Source: Finegoldia magna_J (GTDB taxonomy: Bacteria; Bacillota; Clostridia; Tissierellales; Peptoniphilaceae). From it: 64,000 nucleotides of DNA. The position numbers and the translations under genes are program-made. Where the stretch lies: positions 224,639 to 288,638 of the forward strand of contig NZ_NDYF01000010.1 in the NCBI RefSeq assembly GCF_002243175.1, in the 5' to 3' direction. The notes under the pieces were generated by a model that saw only the letters and a program-made list of their open reading frames with translations, did not search any database and had not been told where the DNA came from. Positions 17,393 to 25,231 of this stretch are shown here, piece by piece (positions within the stretch are counted from its first letter, which is position 1; every line of letters starts with the position of its first letter).

Positions 17393-19129
17393 CTATAAGG
17401 TCAACCACTCTGCTATTGGTCCTAATGCAAGAACCGGCAAGAAAGTTAATGCAGAAAATATATAAACAACAATGACTATAATTATTGAGAAAGTAAGATT
17501 ATCAGTTTTTAATGTTCCTATAGTTTCGTTAACATTAACTTTTTTAGATAAACTACCAGCTATAGCTAGCTGAATTATTATGGATAAATATCTCCCCAAA
17601 AACATTACTAATCCGCAAGTTATGTTCCAAAAAAGATTATTATCTGATAAGCCTTCAAACCCTGAACCATTATTTGCCGCTGAGGAAGAAAATTCATAAA
17701 GAACTTGGCTCAACCCATGAAATCCAGGATTAGTTATTCCTTGTACTCCTCCATTAACACTAACAGCTAAAGCTGAAAACCCTAAAATTAATAAAGGATG
17801 TATTATTATTGATAAAGCAGCTAATTTCATCTCGTTTCCTTCTATTTTTTTACCCAAGTATTCCGGAGTTTTTCCTATCATTAGTCCACAAATGAAAACC
17901 GCCAAAATGGCATATATTAACATATTCATTAGTCCGACTCCAGCACCTCCGAATACTACATTCATCATCATATTAATAAGAGGAACCATTCCCCCTAGAG
18001 GTGTAAGTGTATCATGCATATTATTTACTGTACCTGTTGTAAAAGAAGTTGTTACGGTGGTAAATAAAGTAGATTGAGAGATACCAAAACGCATTTCTTT
18101 TCCTTCCATATTTCCAAGATTTTGTGAAATTCCTGAAAGTGTGGCTCCATTAATTCCGTGACTTTCAGTGAAATAACAAATTCCCAATCCTATTAAAAAC
18201 AATATCGACATCGCTACAAATACAGTTCTTCCTTCTGTACCAATTAATATATGCTTTCTATTAATTGATTTTATACTTTTGTGATCATCATTGTTTGTGG
18301 CTTTCTCTTTTGAATTATCATAAGCCATTTTACCAAAAATAAAGATACACGATGCTGGCAATATCATCATAGATAGTAATTCGATTATATTTGAAATGAT
18401 ATTTGGATTTTCAAAAGGTGTTGAAGAGTTCGCTCCAAAAAAACCTCCTCCGTTTGTCCCCAAATGTTTAATTGATTCCAATGCCGCCACTGGTCCAGAT
18501 GCAATTTGTTGGTTTTTCCCTTCAATTGTACTTACTATCATATTACTATTTAAATTTTGAGGAACTCCTTGTGATACTAATATTATTCCTACTATAATCG
18601 AGGCTGGTAATAAAAATCTAGTTATTATTTTAATAAAGTCAACATAAAAATTACCCATTTTTTTACCTAAAATACCTCTTATCATTGCAACACATGCAGC
18701 ATATCCTGTAGCTGCTGAAGTAAACATCATCATTGTAATTACAAACATTTGAGAAAAATAGGATAAACCAGATTCCCCAGAATAATGTTGTAAATTAGTA
18801 TTAGTCATAAAAGATATAATAGTATTAAAACTTAATGATTCTTCCATTGCCTGTATTTTATTTGGATTAAATAAATTAAATGATTGAACTCTTAGTACTA
18901 GGTATCCAACAAATACCAAACATGCATTAACTAACAATAAAGTTTTTGCATATTGTTTCCAATCCATATCATTTTTATCTATTTTTAATACTTTAAAAAT
19001 TAATGAATCAAATCTGTCAAAGATAGAATCCAAACAAGTTTGTTTATTAACAGTTATCTTATACAAATAATTTCCAATCGGAAATATAATAATTAAAAAT
19101 ATAAGTAATGTTATCAATATTTGAAACAT
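17393..19129 (-). CDS. kdpA: Potassium-transporting ATPase KdpA subunit
   Basis: 578 residues, about ten membrane segments. K+-channel-like translocating subunit with the four selectivity-loop regions, among them GTNGGGFFGANSSTPFENP and NNGSGFEG. It is the third reading frame after kdpF and the TPR gene in the operon and is followed by kdpB. Confidence 0.96.
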   Translation of the reverse strand: MFQILITLLIFLIIIFPIGNYLYKITVNKQTCLDSIFDRFDSLIFKVLKIDKNDMDWKQYAKTLLLVNACLVFVGYLVLRVQSFNLFNPNKIQAMEESLSFNTIISFMTNTNLQHYSGESGLSYFSQMFVITMMMFTSAATGYAACVAMIRGILGKKMGNFYVDFIKIITRFLLPASIIVGIILVSQGVPQNLNSNMIVSTIEGKNQQIASGPVAALESIKHLGTNGGGFFGANSSTPFENPNIISNIIELLSMMILPASCIFIFGKMAYDNSKEKATNNDDHKSIKSINRKHILIGTEGRTVFVAMSILFLIGLGICYFTESHGINGATLSGISQNLGNMEGKEMRFGISQSTLFTTVTTSFTTGTVNNMHDTLTPLGGMVPLINMMMNVVFGGAGVGLMNMLIYAILAVFICGLMIGKTPEYLGKKIEGNEMKLAALSIIIHPLLILGFSALAVSVNGGVQGITNPGFHGLSQVLYEFSSSAANNGSGFEGLSDNNLFWNITCGLVMFLGRYLSIIIQLAIAGSLSKKVNVNETIGTLKTDNLTFSIIIVIVVYIFSALTFLPVLALGPIAEWLTL

Positions 19130-19155
19130 AATTTCTCCTTCTTAAATTAAAAATC

Positions 19156-19458
19156 TTATGAAAACACATATAATTTTCTCGATCCATTTGAACCCATATT
19201 ATCTAAATTAATACTAGCAGGTGTGTAACTAGGATCTAGAGCCCAAGCAGCTCTTAAGTGTTTCATTGCTAAAAGATGATTGCCTTTAATCTCCATCAAT
19301 ATTCCCAATAAATTATGTGGTACGGGATCATGAGGAAACTCAGCCATTTTTTTATAAATTAACTCTAAGCATTCATCGTATTTTCCTAAATCAACTTTGT
19401 GTTTTATTATTAAACTAAATTCATACATACAATCTTTTTCATTTTTTATTCCTTCCAT
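19156..19458 (-). CDS. Small TPR-like protein in the kdp operon
   Basis: 100 residues, no signal or membrane segment. Residues 15-80 form two helical TPR-like hairpins (DLGKYDECLELIYKKMAEFP, then NLLGILMEIKGNHLLAMKHL followed by AAWALDPSY). It sits between kdpF and kdpA with a GGAGGTAA ribosome-binding site, so it is co-transcribed. A role in Kdp assembly or regulation is inference from position only; the function is unknown. Confidence 0.75.
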   Translation of the reverse strand: MEGIKNEKDCMYEFSLIIKHKVDLGKYDECLELIYKKMAEFPHDPVPHNLLGILMEIKGNHLLAMKHLRAAWALDPSYTPASINLDNMGSNGSRKLYVFS

Positions 19459-19480
19459 AATTTACCTCCAATTTAAAACC

Positions 19481-19558
19481 CTAAAATTTTTCAGGATTAA
19501 TTAAAGCATAAAAAAGATAACAAATAATTCCTAATATTAATATTGATATAAATATCAT
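19481..19558 (-). CDS. kdpF: KdpF small membrane subunit
   Basis: 25-residue peptide with one membrane segment, ending YALINPEKF, which matches the E. coli KdpF ending YALINAEAF. A GGGAGG ribosome-binding site lies six bases before the ATG. KdpF is a lipid-like stabiliser of the KdpABC complex. Easily missed because of its size. Confidence 0.88.
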   Translation of the reverse strand: MIFISILILGIICYLFYALINPEKF

Positions 19559-19573
19559 AAAATCCTCCCTATT

Positions 19574-19669
19574 TTATTTCTTATTTATAATACGATCTAT
19601 CATATATACAAAATATTTCAACATCAAAAATGATAAAAGTAAAATTACTATCATAATGATATCTTTCAT
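19574..19669 (-). CDS. 31-residue hydrophobic peptide, first gene of the kdp operon
   Basis: ATG at 19669 preceded by AGGAGGAGC, the strongest ribosome-binding site of the locus. The peptide has one membrane helix (IIMIVILLLSFLMLKYFVYM) and a basic C-terminal tail (DRIINKK). The stop lies 15 bases before kdpF. It resembles in size and place the small hydrophobic peptides reported ahead of kdpA in Clostridium acetobutylicum (kdpZ/kdpY), which I recall from the literature but could not compare. Function unknown; a second small Kdp subunit or regulator is possible. Confidence 0.7.
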   Translation of the reverse strand: MKDIIMIVILLLSFLMLKYFVYMIDRIINKK

Positions 19670-19752
19670 ATATAGCTCCTCCTATTTATTAAACTGTAAA
19701 ATGAGTATATCATCATAGACCTTAAAATGGTTTTAAAAAAAGCCACTGCAAT

Positions 19753-19771
19753 ATTAAAATCGCATTAAAAT
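19753..19771. promoter_or_regulatory. Direct repeats between the divergent kdp genes, candidate KdpE site
   Basis: ATTAAAAT occurs twice with an 11-base period (19753-19760 and 19764-19771); CTTAAAATGG at 19721 is a further partial copy. OmpR-family regulators typically bind tandem half-sites 10-11 bases apart, and the repeats lie between the small kdp peptide gene (minus) and the kinase-less KdpD-like gene (plus), so one site could serve both. A TATACT -10 for the minus-strand operon is at 19704-19709. Confidence 0.4.
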
Positions 19772-19843
19772 TTAAGCTAAAGCAAAAATTCGATTGTATT
19801 TATAGTAAACTATATCTGATAGAGTTTTCTAGGAGATGATTTT

Positions 19844-21733
19844 ATGGATAAAAAAGGAAAATTAACCATATTCTTTGGCTATTGTGCTGGCGTAGGAAAA
19901 ACTTACAGTATGCTAAAATATGCACATGAAAAAGACTTGGATGGGGCAGATGTTGTAATTGGATATATCGAACCTCACGACAGAAAAGATACGCTTGATT
20001 TAATAAATGGTTTGCAGAGAGTAGAAAACAAAAAAATCACATACAAAAATCATGTTTTTTATGAATTAGATTTAGATTCTATTATTAAAAGAAAGCCTCA
20101 AATTGTATTGGTTGATGAATTAGCACACACTAATGCTCCAACTTCTAGGCATAAAAAAAGATACCAAGATATAGAAGAGTTGCTGAAAGCAGGCATCGAC
20201 GTATATACTACATTAAATGTTCAGCATTTAGAAAGTCTTCATGATATCATCGAATCAATAACGAGAATAAAGATAAATGAACGTATTCCTGATTATATTT
20301 TTGATAATGCTGATAATATAAAAATTATCGATATTGAAGTTGAACAGTTGCTCCAACGATTAAAAAGCGGGAAAATATACAATACGATGCAATCACAAAA
20401 AGCACTTGCTAACTTTTTTACAAAGGGTAACCTGGTTTCGTTGAGAGAAATAACTCTGAGAAGATGTGCTGATCGTATAAATTTATACACTGATGAAAAA
20501 AATAGACCTTTTTTAAAAGAACACATTTTAGTCTGCATTAGCCCTTCACCCACAAATCAAAAAGTAATTAGAACTGCTTATAGAATGGCTAAGTCTTTTC
20601 ATGCAGAATTTAGTGCATTATTTGTTGAAACATCAAATTCGAAGTTTTTATCTCAAAAAGAAAAATACGATTTACAAGCTAACATAAATCTTGCAAAACA
20701 TTTAAAAGCAAATCTAGTTTCAACATATGGAGATGACGTAGCTTTTCAGATAAGTCAATACGCAAAAGTCAGCGGTATTTCAAAATTAGTTTTAGGAAGA
20801 TCCCTTCAAAAAGTATCTTTATTGAGAAAATCAACAATCATTGATTCAATTACAAAAACAAATCCAACACTTGATATATTTATAATCCCAGATGCAAATC
20901 AAGAATCTAAGAAAGTAAAGCTAAACCTTGAAAATCCGTTTCAATTTGATATAGAAGACTTTTTGACTACTTTTTCTATTATTCTAGTATCAACACTGTT
21001 GTCTTTTTTCTTCTTTGAACTTGATTTTAGTACAACAAATATTGTATTGGTTTACATTTTATCAACATGTATTGTTGGATTTACAACGAAACATCCAATT
21101 TATAATGTAATTTCGTCAATAATTAATATCCTGATAATTGATTATTTCTTTTTAGAGCCTTACTTTTCCTTTATAATTAACTCTAAAGAATATTTTATGA
21201 TATTTTTAATTATGAGCATTGTGTCATTTATAATATGCTTAATGCAAAACAAATTAAAAAAAGAAAATTTATTAGCTATTGAACAGTCTCATAACTTTGA
21301 GATTTTATTTAAAATTAGTCAAAGTTTACAGTCAGCAAATAATTACGATAAAATAATGTATCAAACTTGTTATCATCTTTATAAATTATTGAATAGAGTT
21401 ATAGTTTTTTATCCTATAAAGGATAATGAACTTAAAGCTCCCAAAATTTATAATCCCGAAAATAATGAAAGCGCAAATAACACATATGTTTCAGAAGCAG
21501 AAAAAACTGTAGCTCAGTGGGTTTATTTGAACAACGAAAGTGCAGGAGCTACTACAAATACGCTCTCTAGTGCTAAAGGGCTCTACTTTGCTATTAGAAA
21601 AGGAAATTACGTATATGGTGTAGTCGGAATCGACATGTCATATAGTAAAAAAAATATTTCTTTAAGAGATAAATCTCTTCTTTTAGCTATGTTAAACGAA
21701 GTTGCATTAGCAATGGACTCCATAGAACATTGA
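19844..21733 (+). CDS. Kinase-less KdpD-like sensor (KdpD domain, usp, DUF4118, GAF)
   Basis: 629 residues. Domains: KdpD sensor domain (1-210) with Walker A GYCAGVGKT (12-20) and VLVDELAHTNAP; usp domain (about 228-350) carrying S233-P-S235, exactly 20 residues, then FSALF, close to the c-di-AMP motif SxS-X20-FTAxY described for Staphylococcus KdpD; four DUF4118 membrane segments (about 370-470, FFLEPYFSF); a GAF-like domain (about 485-629) with WVYLNNESAGATTNTLSSAK. There is no HisKA or HATPase, and the protein ends naturally. The separate kinase at 11952-13880 supplies those. Together they look like a KdpD split in two with usp, membrane and GAF parts present in both. The start has AGGAGATG upstream. 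Confidence 0.87.
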   Translation: MDKKGKLTIFFGYCAGVGKTYSMLKYAHEKDLDGADVVIGYIEPHDRKDTLDLINGLQRVENKKITYKNHVFYELDLDSIIKRKPQIVLVDELAHTNAPTSRHKKRYQDIEELLKAGIDVYTTLNVQHLESLHDIIESITRIKINERIPDYIFDNADNIKIIDIEVEQLLQRLKSGKIYNTMQSQKALANFFTKGNLVSLREITLRRCADRINLYTDEKNRPFLKEHILVCISPSPTNQKVIRTAYRMAKSFHAEFSALFVETSNSKFLSQKEKYDLQANINLAKHLKANLVSTYGDDVAFQISQYAKVSGISKLVLGRSLQKVSLLRKSTIIDSITKTNPTLDIFIIPDANQESKKVKLNLENPFQFDIEDFLTTFSIILVSTLLSFFFFELDFSTTNIVLVYILSTCIVGFTTKHPIYNVISSIINILIIDYFFLEPYFSFIINSKEYFMIFLIMSIVSFIICLMQNKLKKENLLAIEQSHNFEILFKISQSLQSANNYDKIMYQTCYHLYKLLNRVIVFYPIKDNELKAPKIYNPENNESANNTYVSEAEKTVAQWVYLNNESAGATTNTLSSAKGLYFAIRKGNYVYGVVGIDMSYSKKNISLRDKSLLLAMLNEVALAMDSIEH

Positions 21734-21771
21734 GCAGTAATACAATAGAAATATTTGATTCAATAAAAAAC

Positions 21772-21813
21772 AAAGTCCCCATAAGTTAAAAAATATTAAC
21801 CTACGGGGACTTT
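21772..21813. terminator. Bidirectional terminator between the KdpD-like gene and ferritin
   Basis: AAAGTCCCC pairs with GGGGACTTT (nine bases), with further partial pairing inside. The plus-strand side continues TTTATAC and the minus-strand side TGTTTTTTATTG, so it serves both converging genes. Confidence 0.85.
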
Positions 21814-21831
21814 TATACTAATTTGCTAGAA

Positions 21832-22323
21832 TTATTGTCTTTGTCCTAATTCTTTGTCTAATATTGCAAGACCAGCATTACTGTTTTCAGTTCTTTCAAG
21901 TTTTGCTATGATATTATCAAAAGTAGCTTCTTCTTCGATTTGTTCGTCAATGAATTTTTGTAGAAGAGTGTATACTTCATAGAATTTGATTTCATGAGCT
22001 GCATCAAATAATTCTCTGATTCTTCTTGTAACCTCTTTTTCGTGTTCTAAAGCAGCTTTGAAAATGCTTAATACATCTTTGTCGTAGTCAGCTTTTGGAG
22101 CTTCAATTGTTTTATATTCAATCTTATATCCAACTTCTTGTAACCAATGTCTGAAGTATTCAGCGTGTTCATATTCTTCATGAGCTTGCTTTTCCATGAA
22201 GTGTTCAAATCCATCCCAATCCATATCATTGAATTCAGAAGCCATTTGTTTGTATTCATAGCCTGATTGTAATTCAAAAACTAATTGTTCGTCAATTTTT
22301 TTTAATAATTCTTCTCTGTTCAT
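21832..22323 (-). CDS. ftnA: Ferritin
   Basis: 163 residues, non-haem bacterial ferritin that oxidises and stores iron in a 24-subunit shell. Ferroxidase ligands are visible in four-helix-bundle context: ELQSGYEYKQMASEF (Glu17 region), EKQAHEEYEHAEYF (ExxH), EHEKEVTRRI and DEQIEEEATF. Monocistronic, with an AAGGAG ribosome-binding site and a bidirectional terminator behind it. Confidence 0.95.
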   Translation of the reverse strand: MNREELLKKIDEQLVFELQSGYEYKQMASEFNDMDWDGFEHFMEKQAHEEYEHAEYFRHWLQEVGYKIEYKTIEAPKADYDKDVLSIFKAALEHEKEVTRRIRELFDAAHEIKFYEVYTLLQKFIDEQIEEEATFDNIIAKLERTENSNAGLAILDKELGQRQ

Positions 22324-22383
22324 TTTATCATACTCCTTATAATTTAATTTATGTGACTGTTAGTTAATCATTTTACTTAAAAT

Positions 22384-22659
22384 TTAAGAATACAAATCAT
22401 AAACACCGTAAACTTTAAGATTATTTTCTACCAATAGCTTCATGATTTCAGGAATCAATTTTGCCTTTTGTTTGGTAGTAAACCCATTGTAATTTATTTC
22501 GGTGTTATTTAAATCCATATATTCTGATGAGTCAATAACCTTAATTATTTTATCGTGAACTTCTTGTAAATGCATGTCTGCAATTACAAAAGTAATGTTG
22601 CAAATTCTATCGTCATCAATTGTAGGAATTATTCTATTTATCAGTAAAACATTATTCAT
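22384..22659 (-). CDS. Unrecognised 91-residue protein
   Basis: No family recognised. The pattern beta (NITFVIAD), helix (HLQEVHDKIIKVI), beta (TEINYNGF), helix (KQKAKLIPEIMKLLVENN), beta (KVYGVYDLY) could be an ACT-like or ferredoxin-like fold; this is a guess. No signal or membrane segment. AGAGGTTAG precedes the ATG, and a TGGGTATA box with GAATAA 13 bases further up suggests the same sigma-B-like control as the anti-sigma gene. It lies between ferritin (same strand, downstream) and a divergent surface protein. Confidence 0.75.
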   Translation of the reverse strand: MNNVLLINRIIPTIDDDRICNITFVIADMHLQEVHDKIIKVIDSSEYMDLNNTEINYNGFTTKQKAKLIPEIMKLLVENNLKVYGVYDLYS

Positions 22660-22690
22660 AACTAACCTCTTTTTCTCTTTCTATATTTAT

Positions 22691-22715
22691 ATACCCAATT
22701 TCTACTATTTTATTC
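22691..22715 (-). promoter_or_regulatory. Sigma-B-like promoter for the 91-residue protein
   Basis: GAATAA, 13 bases, GGGTAT (in TGGGTATATAAAT) on the minus strand; predicted leader about 25 bases with the AGAGGT ribosome-binding site. Back to back with the vegetative promoter at 22718-22746. Confidence 0.45.
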
Positions 22716-22717
22716 AA

Positions 22718-22746
22718 TTGACCCTTTCTTTTTTTTATATTATACT
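22718..22746 (+). promoter_or_regulatory. Vegetative promoter for the S41-like gene
   Basis: TTGACC and TATACT with exactly 17 bases between; the predicted start lies about 12 bases before the GAGGTGAG ribosome-binding site of the gene at 22766. Confidence 0.75.
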
Positions 22747-22765
22747 GATTAAAAAGAGGTGAGAA

Positions 22766-23959
22766 ATGAAAACATCACATAATAGAGCGAATAAACAAAG
22801 AAAAAGAAATAAAATTGCGAATAAAATATTTTTATTGGTTTTATTACTTATCTTTGGCTTTTTCGGTTACAAATACATAAATTCTAGACCAGCTGAATAC
22901 AGTCAAATGATTCCCAAAAAATACATACTCAGAGATTTTGATGAGTTATGTAATCAAATTGAAAGTTCATATATGAATTTACCACAAACAAAAAAATACA
23001 AAGATATCGACTTTTTATCTTTAAAACCCAACTTTAAGTCTAAAATAAAATTGGAATCAGGCAAGAAGAAAGACGAAATGTCGACACAAGAAGTAGTTGA
23101 TTTGTACAATGATATTTTGAAAAAGCTCTATGATTCAAATGTTAGAATAGCGGATAAACACACTTTTAGTGAAATTCTACAACAAGATAATCACAATCAA
23201 ATATTAAATAATTTATCAATGAAGAGATATTCTAATTTGACTGAAGAAATTCCTGAAAAAACTTTCAGAGCATATTCTATCGACAATTACAAAGATGCAT
23301 TGTATGTAAAAGTATCAGACTTTGATTCTGTAAACATTCAACAAGAGGCTCAAATTTTCAGCAATATTTTGAAAACTAATAAAAATAAAAATAAAATCAT
23401 AATAGATTTGAGAGATAATGATTCCGATAATTTAGATTACGCTATTAATGTGATAATCAAACCTCTACTAAAATCAGACATTAAATTTGAGTTTAATATC
23501 GCAAATAAAACTCAACCTATTATATCAAAAAATATTCTAGATAGAAATGATATCAGCTTTAAAACTATAGAAAATGTGGCGAACATCAAAATAAACGATA
23601 ATCAAAAAAGTATAAAATACATTACTAATTTTAAACTAGCAATAAAAAAATCAGAAGACCAAAAATGCGATGTGTATATATTGCAAAACAAAAATACCAG
23701 AAACAGTGCTGATTTCGTGTGTCAAATAGCCAACAGAACCAAGTTTGCAACTACAGTAGGAGAAACAACTTCTGGAAATGGTCTGAATATAGTTCACACT
23801 TACAAATCACTTCCTAACACAGGATTAATCGTGGAGTACCCTCTTGGACAAGGTCTTAATGAAGATGGCACAACTAATGAAGAAGTTGGAACTATACCAG
23901 CTATAAAATTAGATGATAACAGCGAAATCGTAAAATTATTATTGTCTAGAGTTAATTAA
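22766..23959 (+). CDS. Membrane-anchored S41-family (non-CTP) peptidase-like protein
   Basis: 397 residues. A basic N terminus and one membrane segment (about 21-40) anchor it outside the membrane. The C-terminal part resembles tail-specific protease domains: IIIDLRDNDSDN, a possible nucleophile Ser in TRNSADF, VGETTSGNG and EVGTIPAI. The lysine found in CtpA-type enzymes (TFGKG) is Asn here (TSGNG), which fits the non-CTP S41 subgroup or an inactive relative. No PDZ domain is obvious. Single gene with its own promoter and a terminator shared with the converging regulator. Substrate unknown. Confidence 0.75.
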   Translation: MKTSHNRANKQRKRNKIANKIFLLVLLLIFGFFGYKYINSRPAEYSQMIPKKYILRDFDELCNQIESSYMNLPQTKKYKDIDFLSLKPNFKSKIKLESGKKKDEMSTQEVVDLYNDILKKLYDSNVRIADKHTFSEILQQDNHNQILNNLSMKRYSNLTEEIPEKTFRAYSIDNYKDALYVKVSDFDSVNIQQEAQIFSNILKTNKNKNKIIIDLRDNDSDNLDYAINVIIKPLLKSDIKFEFNIANKTQPIISKNILDRNDISFKTIENVANIKINDNQKSIKYITNFKLAIKKSEDQKCDVYILQNKNTRNSADFVCQIANRTKFATTVGETTSGNGLNIVHTYKSLPNTGLIVEYPLGQGLNEDGTTNEEVGTIPAIKLDDNSEIVKLLLSRVN

Positions 23960-23963
23960 AATA

Positions 23964-24007
23964 AACGATCTAATATTAATGTCAATATCAATATTGGATC
24001 GTTTTTT
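23964..24007. terminator. Bidirectional terminator
   Basis: AACGATC-T-AATATT pairs with AATATT-G-GATCGTT and continues TTTTT on the plus strand. On the minus strand the tail is less T-rich. It lies between the converging S41-like gene and the OhrR-type regulator. Confidence 0.85.
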
Positions 24008-24012
24008 AGTCT

Positions 24013-24456
24013 TTATTTTGTCTTGTTATTATTCAAAAAATCTTGTAGCAAATCATATAATTGAACTTTTTTCTCATCCGATAATTCTAAACAACCATTC
24101 ATAAGTTTAGGAATATCTTTTACTTTTTCTTGTAATTTTTTTCCTTCATCTGTTAGATAAATTATTACAATTCTATCGTCATTTGAGCTACGAACTCTTT
24201 CAAGATAACCTTGCGATTGCATCTTTTTGATAATTGGTGTGATAGTACCGTTATCCAAATATAACTTTTCACACAATTGTCCCACAGTAATTCCATCTTT
24301 TTCCCAGAGAACTAAGAACACAATGTACTGAGTGTAAGTCAACCCTAAAGGTTTCAAAAATTGTGTGTATGTACTTGTCACCATTCTAGAAGCTGCATAA
24401 AGTTTAAAACAAAGTTGATTTTCCAACTTCATATAGGTTTTGTAATCTTGATCCAT
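24013..24456 (-). CDS. OhrR-type MarR family regulator
   Basis: 147 residues from the ATG at 24456, which has GGAGGAG upstream; the longer frame would begin before that site. Features of organic-peroxide sensors: LENQLCFKLYAASR with the single reactive Cys (Cys16, compare Cys15 in Bacillus OhrR), LGLTYTQYIVFLVLWE, and the wing region LDNGTITPIIKKM...DDRIVIIYLT. No ohr peroxidase gene is adjacent. It lies 43 bases after pabC with no terminator between, so it may be read with the pab operon. Confidence 0.85.
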   Translation of the reverse strand: MDQDYKTYMKLENQLCFKLYAASRMVTSTYTQFLKPLGLTYTQYIVFLVLWEKDGITVGQLCEKLYLDNGTITPIIKKMQSQGYLERVRSSNDDRIVIIYLTDEGKKLQEKVKDIPKLMNGCLELSDEKKVQLYDLLQDFLNNNKTK

Positions 24457-24499
24457 AAACTCCTCCGATTTCAAAAATACGTCATTTTAAAATTGTAAA

Positions 24500-25231
24500 T
24501 TAATATTCGTTCATAAGTTTTTCCGATATTTCACAAAACAGATTGCTTTTTGAAAACATTATCTCATCAATTTGTCTTACAAATCTCATTTCCATTAAAG
24601 AATTCGTTGCAAAACAACAATCCATACTTTGTAAATCGCTTAACTTAATTGACTTTTCAATTATATTATAACCATTAATTTTCAAAAATTCTATAAGTTT
24701 TTTTCGAAAAATCCCCGGTAACATACCATCAGCTACAGGTGGCGTGATAAATGTGTTTTCCTGAATAAAAAATAAATTTGTGTACGTTCCTTCTGTTACA
24801 TTTCCGTCTTGATTTAGAAAAACCCCTTCATCAAATCCTTCTTTCAATAATTTTTTGTGCAAGAAGTCATTTAGCAAATAATTATTTGTTTTATGATAAA
24901 TTAAAGGGTTGTTCTTGTCTCTTAATTGGTCGAGAACTTTTAATTTCAATCCTTCTGTGTATTTTGTATTGGAATAATCGGTGCTTCTTGTAGTAACAAA
25001 TAAATCATAATCTCCATTATTATCCAATACCATTACTCTCAAACAATCTGTATCCAAATCAATATTTTCTATTTCTGCTTTGATGTTTTCTCTTATATTT
25101 TTCGTATTCATCCCCAGAAAACTCATAGAATTTTCAAGTCTTTCAATATGATCTTCCAAATAAACAGGCTTACGCTCTACTACTTTTATAGTTTCAAAAA
25201 GTCCCTTACCGTATTTTATTCCATCGTTCAT
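24500..25231 (-). CDS. pabC: Class IV aminotransferase, probable 4-amino-4-deoxychorismate lyase
   Basis: 243 residues, PLP fold-type IV. GKGLFETI at the N terminus, the PLP lysine in the YHKTNNYL region, EGTYTNLFFI and PGIFRKKLIEFL. It follows pabA and pabB with overlapping codons, which supports formation of 4-aminobenzoate from aminodeoxychorismate rather than branched-chain transamination. Confidence 0.85.
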   Translation of the reverse strand: MNDGIKYGKGLFETIKVVERKPVYLEDHIERLENSMSFLGMNTKNIRENIKAEIENIDLDTDCLRVMVLDNNGDYDLFVTTRSTDYSNTKYTEGLKLKVLDQLRDKNNPLIYHKTNNYLLNDFLHKKLLKEGFDEGVFLNQDGNVTEGTYTNLFFIQENTFITPPVADGMLPGIFRKKLIEFLKINGYNIIEKSIKLSDLQSMDCCFATNSLMEMRFVRQIDEIMFSKSNLFCEISEKLMNEY

